A stretch of 64,000 bases of DNA, taken from assembly GCA_964560495.1 (NCBI GenBank), contig CAZLMM010000015.1:1-64000 (forward strand), in the 5' to 3' direction. This document shows positions 16,041 to 24,771 of the stretch, piece by piece. The first letter of the stretch is position 1. The number at the start of each line of letters is the position of its first letter. The notes under the pieces are model-generated. The model ran no database searches and was not told where the DNA came from. It saw nothing but the letters and a program-made list of their open reading frames with translations. Origin of the DNA: UBA5069 sp964560495. Its GTDB lineage: Bacteria > Chloroflexota > Anaerolineae > Caldilineales > Caldilineaceae. A program made the position numbers and the translations under genes.

Positions 16041-17846
16041 CTATGACCCGTTTCCTTTCTTGCGCAGCGCAATGTGCAGCTCTTTGAGTTGATCCTCAGT
16101 CACTGGGCTGGGCGAATCGACCATAAGATCTGTGCCTGCTGCGGTCTTGGGGAAGGCGATGACCTCGCGGATGCTCGCAGCCTCGGCAAAGAGGGCGGTC
16201 AGGCGATCAATGCCTAGAGCGATGCCGCCATGGGGCGGCGCGCCATATTGAAACGCCTCGAGCAGATGGCCGAACTGGCCCTGGATCTCGACCTGCGTCA
16301 GTCCCAACATGGCGAAAAGGCGGTCTTGGAGATCGCTGCGATGGATGCGAATGCTGCCTCCGCCGATTTCCCAGCCGTTCATGACCACATCATAGGCTTT
16401 GGCGAGCACACCGCCGGGGTCGCCCTCCAGTCGTTCCCAATCCTGGTCTCGTGCGCTGGTGAAGGGGTGATGGACAGCCTGCCAGCGTTTGAGCTCATCA
16501 TTGTATTCGAGGAGGGGAAAGTCAATCACCCAACAGAACGCATCTACATTGGGGTCGATCAGCCTGGCGCGTTTGCCGATCTCCAGCCGCAGATTGCTCA
16601 GGCTCTGTGCGACCACCTCTTTTTTGTCGGCCACTATCAGGATCAGGTCGCCCGTGTTGGCGCCGCTGATGCGCAAAATCGCGTCGATCTCTGTCTGCGT
16701 GAGGAATTTGGCGATCTGGCTGCGCAAGGCGTCTGGAGGGAAGCGTCCCTCTGCGTCTGCTGCGCCGGTGACCGCGATCCAGGCCAGTCCTTTGGCGCCA
16801 TATCGTTTGACGAACTCTGTCAGCTCGTCGATCTCCCGGCGCGTCAGGCTGGCGCCGCCCGGCCACACAACGCCTCTGACCTCCCCACCCGCAGCAACAG
16901 CGTTCTTGAAGACCGCAAACTCGCTTGTCGCTGCGACCTGGTCGAGCCTGAACAATGTCTGCCCGAAACGGAGATCGGGACGGTCGATCCCATAGCTTTC
17001 CATCGCCTCTGCGTATGTGATCACCGGGAAAGACGTCTGTTGAATGCGCTTTTTGCTGATAGTTGTATGGAGGGCGATCAGCAGCTCCTCGATCAAACTG
17101 CGAATGTCGCCGGCGTCGACAAAGCTCATCTCCAGGTCGAGTTGGGTGAATTCGGGCTGGCGGTCGGCGCGCAGGTCTTCGTCGCGGAAACAGCGGGCAA
17201 TCTGAAAGTAGCGCTCGATGCCGGCCACCATGAGCAGTTGTTTGAGCTGTTGGGGGCTTTGGGGGAGGGCGTAGAATTCGCCTGGGTGTAGGCGGCTGGG
17301 CACGACGAAGTCCCGTGCGCCTTCGGGTGTGCTTTTGAGCAAGATGGGCGTCTCAATTTCCAGAAAAGCCCGCTGGGAGAGAAATTCACGGATGAAGCGT
17401 ACGATGGTGTGGCGAAGGATGATGTTCTGCGTCATGCGCGGTTGGCGCAGGTCCAGGTAGCGATATTTCAGACGCAAGGATTCGTCCACCTCGTCGCCGG
17501 CGCCGATCAAGAAGGGGGGCGTTTTGGCCGGGTTGAGAATCGCGATGCTGTCCGCAATTACTTCGATGGCGCCGGTGCTCAAGTTGGGGTTTTCGCCGCC
17601 TGGGGGACGCTGCTGCACAGCGCCGCTAACCTGAATGACATACTCGTTGCGCACCTGTACGGCCACCTCGTGGGCGGCGGCATTTGTTGTCGGTTCGATC
17701 GTCACTTGGGTCAGGCCAAAACGGTCGCGCAGGTCGATAAAAATCAAGCCGCCGTGGTCGCGCCGGCGATTGACCCAGCCGGCCAGCGTCACGCGTTGCC
17801 CCAAGTGCGCGAGATTCAGTTCACCACATGTGTGTGTCTTGAGCAT
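16041..17846 (-). CDS. aspS: Aspartyl-tRNA synthetase
   Basis: A 601-residue class II synthetase that charges tRNA-Asp (or Asp/Asn when nondiscriminating). Residues 1-110 are the OB-fold anticodon-binding domain (TLAGWVNRRRDHGGLIFIDLRDR). Motif 2 is FQIARCFRDEDLRADRQPEFTQLDLEMSF, the bacterial GAD insertion is at about residues 290-420, and motif 3 is GGIALGIDRLTALF. Length matches bacterial AspRS. The start ATG gives MLKTHTCGELN, the usual N-terminus. It is followed downstream on the same strand by the 6S RNA gene. Confidence 0.97.
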   Translation of the reverse strand: MLKTHTCGELNLAHLGQRVTLAGWVNRRRDHGGLIFIDLRDRFGLTQVTIEPTTNAAAHEVAVQVRNEYVIQVSGAVQQRPPGGENPNLSTGAIEVIADSIAILNPAKTPPFLIGAGDEVDESLRLKYRYLDLRQPRMTQNIILRHTIVRFIREFLSQRAFLEIETPILLKSTPEGARDFVVPSRLHPGEFYALPQSPQQLKQLLMVAGIERYFQIARCFRDEDLRADRQPEFTQLDLEMSFVDAGDIRSLIEELLIALHTTISKKRIQQTSFPVITYAEAMESYGIDRPDLRFGQTLFRLDQVAATSEFAVFKNAVAAGGEVRGVVWPGGASLTRREIDELTEFVKRYGAKGLAWIAVTGAADAEGRFPPDALRSQIAKFLTQTEIDAILRISGANTGDLILIVADKKEVVAQSLSNLRLEIGKRARLIDPNVDAFCWVIDFPLLEYNDELKRWQAVHHPFTSARDQDWERLEGDPGGVLAKAYDVVMNGWEIGGGSIRIHRSDLQDRLFAMLGLTQVEIQGQFGHLLEAFQYGAPPHGGIALGIDRLTALFAEAASIREVIAFPKTAAGTDLMVDSPSPVTEDQLKELHIALRKKGNGS

Positions 17847-18312
17847 AGAATTGTTCTCACTGACAAATTTGCTAAGAGAGCCGGTTCTTTCGGAATTCGT
17901 GTGGTTGACAGGAAGTAGGTGCGGCTTCCATGCCGCACGAACCGGATTTCTCGTTTGGACTTGTGTTGGTAGGGTTTGGAAGAACCTGTCATTTGAGATC
18001 GGAATGGTTCTTGCTACCCTTGAAAATTTACGATATAGTTAAGGTAGCAATGTCACTGGCCCATTGATTTCATGGCGTAATTGATGGGCCAGGTGCGGCG
18101 CAACAGCTCTTTATTATAGTTTTGATCTCAGATCTCGTGCAATTTTGCCGACGTCGATTCACATAGGCGATGCATCGTCAGAACGCCGACGAGGCAAATT
18201 GTTCTCTCGACGTTTTCTCGGCGTTCCCTTTGTAAGGTGCTGTTCAGTCTTCGTGTGACATGAAAAGAGCAGCGAGAGGCTGGGTTCTGATACCGATCGG
18301 AAAGGGTGCAAT
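17847..18312. other. Divergent intergenic region with inverted repeats
   Basis: About 465 bases between aspS (minus) and the acyltransferase (plus). It holds a family B palindrome at 17915-17938, an inverted repeat TTGCTACC (18011-18018)/GGTAGCAA (18043-18050), and a second, CTGGCCCAT (18056-18064)/ATGGGCCAG (18084-18092). The last two may be operators or terminators. I see no gene. Confidence 0.55.
17915..17938. repeat. Family B palindrome, copy 1
   Basis: GTAGGTGCGGC, a short loop, then GCCGCAC. The same GTAGGTGCGGC...GCCGCAC unit occurs at 23099 and 23142 (inverted), and a related GTGCGATT...AATCGCACCTAC at 50539. Confidence 0.6.
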
Positions 18313-19773
18313 ATGACAGGCGCACGGCGTGTTCCCATGTCAAACGTAGACAAAGCCTGGTTAGGGATGGACACGCCGACCAACCTGATGATCATCAACG
18401 GCGTCATGCTCTTTGATGAGGTGTTGGAGTTCGAGCGGTTTCGGACACTGATCGAAGAACGCCTCGTTGCACGCTTTCCTCGCTTTCGCCAGCGCATCGT
18501 GGAATCGACTTCTCCCCGCGGCGGTCTCTATTGGGAGGACGACCCTTATTTTGACATTCGCTCCCATGCGCTCCACATCGCCCTGCCGCCGCCAGGCGAT
18601 ATCAAGACCTTGCAGTCGCTCATCAGCAGCATCATCGGCGACAATTTGGAAACGAACCACCCGCTCTGGCGCTTCTATCTCATCGAGAACGTTGAGGGCG
18701 GGTGCGCTGTCTATGCTCGCATCCACCACTGTATTGCCGATGGCATCGCCTTGGTGCAGGTGCTTCTTTCATTGACTGATGAAGCGGCGGATGCACCCCC
18801 GGAAAAACACGAACCGTTTGTCAGCGCATCGAGAGAACGCAGAGGATTGCTGGAGCGGACAGCGCGCTCCGTTTCTGGCGTCGCCTTGCGAGCGGCTGCC
18901 TTGGGACGCCTGGCGCTTTCCGAGGGGCTGCAATCGTGGAGCAATCCAGAACGGTTGATTGAGTTGGGATACATGGGTGGTCTTTTGTCTTTGACTAGCG
19001 CGGCGATCCTGGTCAAACTGTTGTTCATTCCCTCGGACGACGACTCGATCTTCAAGGGTGATCTCGGAGTTCACAAGCGCGTCGTTTGGTCAGACCCGCT
19101 CAGTTTGGCGGATGTCAAGGCAGCAAGCAAGATGGTGGGTGCGACGATCAACGATATTTTGGTGACCGCTGTGGCTGGCGCCTTGCGGCGTTACTCGCTC
19201 GACCATGGTGAGCCGGTCGATCTACGCATGATGGTGCCGGTCAACCTGCGCAACGCTCAGGACGGATTGGAGTTGGGCAACCAATTCGCCCTGGTCTATC
19301 TCAACCTGCCGGTGACGTTGCCCACGCCGCAGGAGCGCCTGGTCGAGGTCAAGCGCCAGATGGACCTCCTCAAGAACTCCCCAGAACCCCTCATCGTTTA
19401 CGAGATATTAAACATCATCGGTATGTTGCCAGGCGATGTTGCAGATCGAGCGACCATGTGGTTCAGCGCCAAAGCATCGGGGGTGCTGACTAACGTGCCG
19501 GGACCACGCAAATTGCTCTATTTTGCCGGAAAACCCATGCGCCGCATCATGTTCTGGGTGCCCCAATCTGGAAGAATTGGTCTGGGGATCAGCATCATCA
19601 GCTATAACGGCGAGGTAGTTCTCGGCTTGATGGCCGATGAGGGACTGGTGCCAGACCCAGAAGCGATCATGGCCGCTTTTCGGGACGAGATCGATGATAT
19701 CTGGCGGCGAGCTGGGGAGCGGCGCGAACACGTGCAGACTCAAAACGCAGTGACGCAGCCACTTTCCCAGTAG
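18313..19773 (+). CDS. WS/DGAT-type O-acyltransferase
   Basis: A 486-residue wax ester synthase/diacylglycerol acyltransferase. The condensation-type active site HHCIADG is at about residues 137-143, with the family PLWRFYLIE stretch before it and NDILVTAVAGALRRY and later FLTNVPGP-like (VLTNVPGPRKLLYFAG) motifs after it. It would esterify a fatty alcohol or diacylglycerol with acyl-CoA to make storage lipid at the membrane face. Length fits the family. The ATG at 18313 has AAAGGG upstream. It is followed after 50 bases by the response regulator on the same strand, possibly in one transcript. Confidence 0.93.
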   Translation: MTGARRVPMSNVDKAWLGMDTPTNLMIINGVMLFDEVLEFERFRTLIEERLVARFPRFRQRIVESTSPRGGLYWEDDPYFDIRSHALHIALPPPGDIKTLQSLISSIIGDNLETNHPLWRFYLIENVEGGCAVYARIHHCIADGIALVQVLLSLTDEAADAPPEKHEPFVSASRERRGLLERTARSVSGVALRAAALGRLALSEGLQSWSNPERLIELGYMGGLLSLTSAAILVKLLFIPSDDDSIFKGDLGVHKRVVWSDPLSLADVKAASKMVGATINDILVTAVAGALRRYSLDHGEPVDLRMMVPVNLRNAQDGLELGNQFALVYLNLPVTLPTPQERLVEVKRQMDLLKNSPEPLIVYEILNIIGMLPGDVADRATMWFSAKASGVLTNVPGPRKLLYFAGKPMRRIMFWVPQSGRIGLGISIISYNGEVVLGLMADEGLVPDPEAIMAAFRDEIDDIWRRAGERREHVQTQNAVTQPLSQ

Positions 19774-19822
19774 TCGTCTTTTCGTTATTTGGCGTGGGTG
19801 CATTTGAAACAGCGAGGTGGAA

Positions 19823-20566
19823 ATGAGCGTGACTACAGGCAACGGCTTGAACGGATTTTTCAAGCGCATCATGGTGGTCGACGATGATCCTGACATCCGG
19901 CGTATGCTCGAATATAAGCTCGTCGACACTGGCTTTGAGCCGATGCTGGCGGCAAATGGCCGCCTGGCGTTGGACATGATTGCGCGCCAAGGATTGCCTC
20001 ATCTGGCCGTGGTGGACATCAACATGCCAGTGATGAACGGCATTCAGTTTTGCCGGGCGGTGCATCGCTTTTGTGATTTGCCCTTTATTATGTTGACTGC
20101 TGTGGATGATGAGACGACCATGGTGGAAGTCATCCAGGAATGCGCTGAGGATTATGTCACAAAGCCCTTCAGCCTGAATGAGTTGATGGCGCGCATTCAC
20201 CGTGTCTTGCGTCGTTTTCCCGACCATGGTCACAGACGTATTGTTCCCATCGAGGCGAATTCCCGAGTTTCGGTCGACTTTGGCGCGCATGTCCTCACGG
20301 CTGGGGAACAGACTGCTCAACTGACGCCCACCGAGACAAAACTCCTGCACATTCTGATGTCTAACCGGCGGCGGACGGTGTCGACTGAATTTCTTTTGTC
20401 GCGTCTCTGGCCGCGCGAGGAGATTTTTGAAGACACGCTGCGCGTTCACATTCATCGTTTGCGCCGAAAGCTCGAACTGCTCGACCCAAACGCCTCTTAT
20501 ATCGAGACTGAGCGCGGCTTGGGCTACCGATTTGCAGCTGTCGGTGAGCTAGTCGCATCAAACTGA
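19823..20566 (+). CDS. OmpR-type response regulator
   Basis: A 247-residue DNA-binding regulator. Receiver domain at residues 13-130: acidic pocket VVDDDPD (19-25), phospho-acceptor Asp65 in VVDINMP, Thr92 and Lys114 in VTKPF. Winged-helix output domain at about 150-240, with TPTETKLLHILM, TEFLLSRLWP, LRVHIHRLRRKLE and IETERGLGYRF. AGGTGG lies just before the ATG at 19823. The cognate kinase is plausibly the histidine kinase at 23441, with three GTPase-module genes between them. Confidence 0.92.
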   Translation: MSVTTGNGLNGFFKRIMVVDDDPDIRRMLEYKLVDTGFEPMLAANGRLALDMIARQGLPHLAVVDINMPVMNGIQFCRAVHRFCDLPFIMLTAVDDETTMVEVIQECAEDYVTKPFSLNELMARIHRVLRRFPDHGHRRIVPIEANSRVSVDFGAHVLTAGEQTAQLTPTETKLLHILMSNRRRTVSTEFLLSRLWPREEIFEDTLRVHIHRLRRKLELLDPNASYIETERGLGYRFAAVGELVASN

Positions 20567-20713
20567 AACGATCAATTCCTGGTCTCTTGATTGGCTCTCC
20601 ATGTCGCTACCCGTCACGAGTGACGAATGACGCATGAATTGTCAACCTGGTGAGCGAATTTTGCCTCGCTTTTTCAGTCTAATCGCAATTCTCAGGCGGA
20701 AAGGATTTATCGG

Positions 20714-21292
20714 ATGGCAACTCAACCTGCAACCCCTTCATCGGCTCAGCCTGTCGAGAAGATCGACCGGATTCGGGACATCGTCTTTGGCAGCCAGATG
20801 CGCGACTATGCGCAGCGATTTGAGATGATAGGCATCGACCTGACTCGTGTACAACAAGAGCTGAATCGCATGGAAGATGTGATGCGCGAGCAAGAAGTGA
20901 AGCTATTGCAGCAGCTTCAGCAGCGAACTGATGACCTGGCCGCCCAGTTGGCAGACTTGACGAACCGCCAGATGCAACAGCTCCAGGAATTGGAACGCCG
21001 CGCCTTTCGCTCGTTGCAGGAATTGGACCAGAAACTGGTGCGTGCACAGGAAGACCTGGGGCGGACGTTGCGAAACGCTGAGGATGTCCTGCGCAATGAA
21101 TACCGCCTGTCGTCGGCGGCGCTCAATGAGAACAAGATGGATCGCTTTTCTCTGGGCGATCTCTTGATCGAGTTTGGCAAGAATCTCAAGAGCGATGTCC
21201 CTACGCCAATGACAGCCATGGCAGACCTGATTGACCAGTTCCACAACGAATTGGACATCGCCGCGCCGAATTCTGGCCAGGAACAAAAATAA
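20714..21292 (+). CDS. Coiled-coil protein of a GTPase/two-component module
   Basis: A 192-residue soluble protein. Residues about 16-38 (KIDRIRDIVFGSQMRDYAQRF) match a segment found at the start of conserved cyanobacterial coiled-coil proteins that neighbour OmpA-like and Rab-like GTPase genes. Residues about 40-145 are a continuous Gln/Glu/Arg-rich heptad coiled coil. It ends 9 bases before the next gene, so they are co-transcribed. Function is unknown; a scaffold role is inference from the coiled coil and context. Confidence 0.75.
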   Translation: MATQPATPSSAQPVEKIDRIRDIVFGSQMRDYAQRFEMIGIDLTRVQQELNRMEDVMREQEVKLLQQLQQRTDDLAAQLADLTNRQMQQLQELERRAFRSLQELDQKLVRAQEDLGRTLRNAEDVLRNEYRLSSAALNENKMDRFSLGDLLIEFGKNLKSDVPTPMTAMADLIDQFHNELDIAAPNSGQEQK

Positions 21293-21301
21293 CGACCCAG
21301 C

Positions 21302-22366
21302 ATGACCGCAGCATTGGCGCCATCACAGCCACCCTCTCAAGAGTACGCTCCTGCGTCCAACACAGCGGATGGGGATGATCCCCTGATGGAGGAGTTGCGC
21401 GGGCTACTGTTCGATCGCTACCGCGGCCAGATTAATTTGCTCCAGACGGATTTGGATCACCTGCGCACTTCCCTGAACGATGTGGAAGGGCAGATCAACG
21501 ACCAAGACGCGTTGGTCACCACCATCAAACCAGTCATCGCCGACGCCATTGGCGCCAGCATCCACGAGTCGCGCGACGAAATGGTTGACGCTCTCTATCC
21601 CATCATGGGGCGGCTGGTGTCGCGTGCTGTGGCTGAATCGATCCGCGACCTGGCCCATTCTATCGATGAACGGATGCGCAGCGCCTTCAGCTTTCGAGCC
21701 GTGGTGCGACGTACGAGAGCCCGCGCTTCGGGCGTCTCTGGCTCAGCCGTTTTTTTGCGCGATGCATTTCCCTATTCAATTCTCCAGGTCTTCTTGATCC
21801 ATCGAGAACAGGGTCTTTTGCTTGCTCATGCCTCTGCTCAATCGCAATCAAGCGCGTCCCGCGCCGATAGCGAAATCATTGGCAGCATGTTGACGGCCAT
21901 TCAGGATTTTGCGCGCGATGCTTTTGGCCGCGGCGAAATGGGGAGCTTGAACGAAGTCCAATATGGCGATCAAGTCATCATCATGGAGGCAACAACGACA
22001 GCCTATCTGGCTGCCGTCGTTCGGGGCGTGGCGCCTCCCGGCCTTCGTGAGCAGATGCGTGCACTCCTCAGCGAGATCGTCCATACCCATCGTCAGGCGC
22101 TGCGGTCGTATGATGGGAATGCAGAAGCCTTCAAAGATGTGGAGATGCAAATGGCTGCGCTGGTCACTGCGTCTGTCGCCGAACCAGCGACAGCTCGTCG
22201 TCAAACTCCCGAGGCGGCTTCCTCTCTTCACGCCGCAGACATATCTTCCGTCAGCCAGACCCCCGTAGGCAGACTTCCCCTAAGCGTCGTCATCGTCTTC
22301 ATTTTGTGTGTGTTCACCCTGGTTCTCTTCATGTGGCGCGTTGTCGCCTTGCTCACAGTGTCCTGA
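21302..22366 (+). CDS. Tail-anchored membrane protein, related to N-terminal part of cyanobacterial OmpA-like proteins
   Basis: A 354-residue protein. Residues about 27-125 are helical (LRGLLFDRYRGQINLLQ, then DALYPIMGRLVSRAVAESIRDL). Residues about 150-290 form an alpha/beta domain (SILQVFLIHREQGLLLAHAS, EIIGSMLTAIQDFARDAFG, IIMEATTTAYLAAVVRG) resembling the region before the OmpA domain in cyanobacterial OmpA-family proteins. Here the OmpA domain is missing; the protein ends in one membrane helix (LSVVIVFILCVFTLVLFMW) and a short tail. The alpha/beta domain may be Roadblock/longin-like, which would suit a GTPase partner; that is inference. Confidence 0.75.
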   Translation: MTAALAPSQPPSQEYAPASNTADGDDPLMEELRGLLFDRYRGQINLLQTDLDHLRTSLNDVEGQINDQDALVTTIKPVIADAIGASIHESRDEMVDALYPIMGRLVSRAVAESIRDLAHSIDERMRSAFSFRAVVRRTRARASGVSGSAVFLRDAFPYSILQVFLIHREQGLLLAHASAQSQSSASRADSEIIGSMLTAIQDFARDAFGRGEMGSLNEVQYGDQVIIMEATTTAYLAAVVRGVAPPGLREQMRALLSEIVHTHRQALRSYDGNAEAFKDVEMQMAALVTASVAEPATARRQTPEAASSLHAADISSVSQTPVGRLPLSVVIVFILCVFTLVLFMWRVVALLTVS

Positions 22367-22480
22367 GGCCAGTTTCTTTCTGTTTGGCATGAGGTTTTGT
22401 TCTGCCCGTATGTGCGCCAACAGTGAATTGACTCTTGTCCTGGAGTCAGAGTGTCCACAAGTCTATGAGAGGGGCTTCCC

Positions 22481-22993
22481 ATGGTCTCACTAAGCAAGAA
22501 AGTCTGTTTGTTAGGCGATTTTGCTGTCGGCAAGACGAGTCTGGCGCGCCGTTTCGTTCATAATCGGTTCGAGGATAAGTACCTCAGCACCATTGGCGTC
22601 AAAGTGAGCAGCAAGAGTTTTGCCGTCAGCAAGGGAGATCAGCAGATTGACCTCACACTGATGATTTGGGACCTGGCGGGCAGCGAGGAGTTCAATCATA
22701 TTCGCGCCAGTTATCTGCGTGGCGCCGCCGGCGTGCTCCTGGTTTGCGATATGACGCGCGCCGAGACACTCCATCGCCTCCAATCTTACGTGGATGACAT
22801 GGCGAAGATTCATCAACGCATTCCGCTGGTGCTTGCCGCCAACAAGATCGATCTGCCGGAGCAATTTCAATTGACGGAAAATGAGGTTGCCGCTGTTGCG
22901 CGTAGCATCGGCGCGTTCCATTTTCTCACCAGCGCCAAACAGGGCGATGAGGTGGATACGGCCTTTCGTCTCTTGGGGCAGCTCATTGTGTAG
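22481..22993 (+). CDS. Ras/Rab-like small GTPase
   Basis: A 170-residue single-domain GTPase. G1 is GDFAVGKTS (12-20), the switch I Thr is in YLSTIGV, G3 is WDLAGSEEF (63-71), G4 is NKID (121-124) and G5 is SAK (151-153). The Ras Gln61 position is Ser68, so intrinsic hydrolysis may be slow or need a partner. There is no C-terminal Cys for lipidation, as in other bacterial Rab/Rup-type GTPases. It lies after the tail-anchored protein and before the histidine kinase. Confidence 0.93.
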   Translation: MVSLSKKVCLLGDFAVGKTSLARRFVHNRFEDKYLSTIGVKVSSKSFAVSKGDQQIDLTLMIWDLAGSEEFNHIRASYLRGAAGVLLVCDMTRAETLHRLQSYVDDMAKIHQRIPLVLAANKIDLPEQFQLTENEVAAVARSIGAFHFLTSAKQGDEVDTAFRLLGQLIV

Positions 22994-23440
22994 CACCTGG
23001 CTTGATTGACGAGTAGTTGCTCTGTCAAACATCAATGGCTCAATCCGAATTCAACTGGTCGCGTCTCATAGACAACACAAATAGACTTCGTACATTGCGT
23101 AGGTGCGGCTCATCGCCGCACGTCTCTGATCAACCACGATTGTGCGGTTACGAACCGCACCTACGGTTGTATGATCTTTATTTGTCGCGTCTATCAGGTG
23201 CAGGGAACAGGGGCGAAGCGATCTGGCTGAGCATATGCGAGCCTGTCCATCTCCGGCGCATAACCACACATGATCCGGTTGAGCCACATCAATTTATCAA
23301 ACATCAACGCGTAGTCATTTGCGGGGTAGTTACGATTGGCAGGCCACGAATCGTGCGCCTGCTCAGGGCACAAAGCAGCCCAATCTCAACGTTATTTCTT
23401 GCGCGCAGCAGTTGCAAGCCTGGACCTACGGCAGCCTACA
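22994..23440. other. Intergenic region occupied by a MITE-like element
   Basis: About 450 bases between the GTPase and kinase genes. A 130-base imperfect inverted repeat takes up 23066-23196; the rest shows no gene. A 151-codon plus-strand frame starting at 23017 crosses the whole repeat and looks spurious. Confidence 0.6.
23066..23196. repeat. MITE-like inverted repeat carrying two family B palindromes
   Basis: The ends are imperfect inverted copies of about 55 bases: CATAGAC...ACAAATA...TACA...CGTAGGTGCGG on the left matches the complement of the right end. Each arm contains a family B palindrome (23099-23121 and 23142-23164). There is no transposase, which fits a non-autonomous element or a large transcribed hairpin. 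Confidence 0.65.
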
Positions 23441-24670
23441 ATGAGCGGTTACACAAGCAACAATCACACTGAGGGCATCATCGCCACACAGGACAGTGAG
23501 CACGATGTAGAGGATGCGCTTGCGCTCTCCATCATGGTTGCTTGCAGGTTGGCCTATGCGTTGACTGATGGCAGTCTGCGCGTGGAACGTATAGGTGGTG
23601 ATCTGGGCCTCTTTCCAATCGATTGCACCTCCTTCCGCTGTCTTTCGCTCTACGATCTGGCGCCAGAGCTGGTGGGCAGCGCGGCGGAGCTGGATGCCGT
23701 GATGAGGCGCGAACTGCATCGTCATGAGCTGAATCTTGTCAATCGCGAATCGCCTACTGGCGACCCAATTTACCTATCCCTGACGAATCTGGCCCATGTC
23801 CACAGGGACGGCTCTGTCGGCATCTTGCATGTCATCCAGGATGTTACCGAATTTGGTCAATTGGAGCAACGTCTGGTGCAGCACCGCAATGAGTTGTTCC
23901 TGCTACGCCAGCAGTTGGCCCAGCAGAACAACCAATTGCTGCTCGCCAATGCAGAACTGCAGATGTTGGATGATGCAAAATCTCAATTCATTTCTGCTGC
24001 GGCCCATGAGCTGCGCACTCCTCTCACTTCGTTAGTGGGTTTTGTCGAGATGTTATTGGAGGACGCGAAAAATCGAGCGACGCCGCGTCAACTGCAATTC
24101 GTGGAAATGATCAATCGGAGCGCACAACGGCTGACCTCGTTGACCAATAATCTGCTTGACATCACAAGGATGGACGCCAATCGTCTGGAACTGAATATGC
24201 AAGCAGTCGATCCACTGACTCTCGTCGAACGGGTCGCCAACGAAATCTATCCCATGCTGGCGGCGAAAGGGCAAAGCCTCGCCCTGTCGGCAGCGCCAAA
24301 GCTGCCGCGAATCCTATGCGATGAAGCCCGCGCTCAGCAGATTCTCAGCAATTTGCTGTTCAATGCTCACAAATACACTGACGAAGGCGGCGCCATCCGC
24401 ATAGCCGTAGAGAGAGACGATTCGCCAGCCATGGTGCGCCTAAGCGTAGAGGATAATGGCTACGGCATCCCGGCCTCTGAAATTCCTCATCTATTCACCC
24501 GTTTTTACCGCGCAAGCAATGTGCGAAATCTGGGGATTCAGGGCGCCGGTCTGGGGTTGGCGATCACCCGGTCACTCGTTGAGCTGCACAGCGGGCGCAT
24601 TTGGGTCGAAAGCGTGCTGGGAAAAGGGTCGAAATTCTCAGTTACCTTTTCCGCCGTCGAAGTTGTGTGA
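23441..24670 (+). CDS. Sensor histidine kinase, soluble
   Basis: A 409-residue kinase with no membrane helix. Residues about 25-140 look like a PAS-type sensor (SLYDLAPEL, GDPIYLSLTNLAHVHRDGSVGILHVIQDVTEFG). A Gln-rich coiled coil follows (140-178). The HisKA helix has His189 in AAAHELRTPLTSLVGF. The ATPase domain has ILSNLLFNAHKYTDEGG (N box), VEDNGYGIP (G1), LFTRFYRAS (F box) and GAGLGLAITRSLV (G2). The start at ATG 23441 is chosen because the longer frame is intergenic. It probably phosphorylates the response regulator at 19823, placing the GTPase genes in the same pathway. Confidence 0.92.
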   Translation: MSGYTSNNHTEGIIATQDSEHDVEDALALSIMVACRLAYALTDGSLRVERIGGDLGLFPIDCTSFRCLSLYDLAPELVGSAAELDAVMRRELHRHELNLVNRESPTGDPIYLSLTNLAHVHRDGSVGILHVIQDVTEFGQLEQRLVQHRNELFLLRQQLAQQNNQLLLANAELQMLDDAKSQFISAAAHELRTPLTSLVGFVEMLLEDAKNRATPRQLQFVEMINRSAQRLTSLTNNLLDITRMDANRLELNMQAVDPLTLVERVANEIYPMLAAKGQSLALSAAPKLPRILCDEARAQQILSNLLFNAHKYTDEGGAIRIAVERDDSPAMVRLSVEDNGYGIPASEIPHLFTRFYRASNVRNLGIQGAGLGLAITRSLVELHSGRIWVESVLGKGSKFSVTFSAVEVV

Positions 24671-24771
24671 ATGGACGCGCTAGAGTCCACCCACACATCC
24701 CTGTAATTTCCTCTCACCACAACCCCAGCGGCAATTTGATTCCATCCGTGCATTTCGCTACAATACTCTTT

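Noticed and set aside
23017..23472. 151-codon plus-strand ORF between the GTPase and kinase genes
   Set aside because: It runs through the whole inverted-repeat element and into the kinase start.
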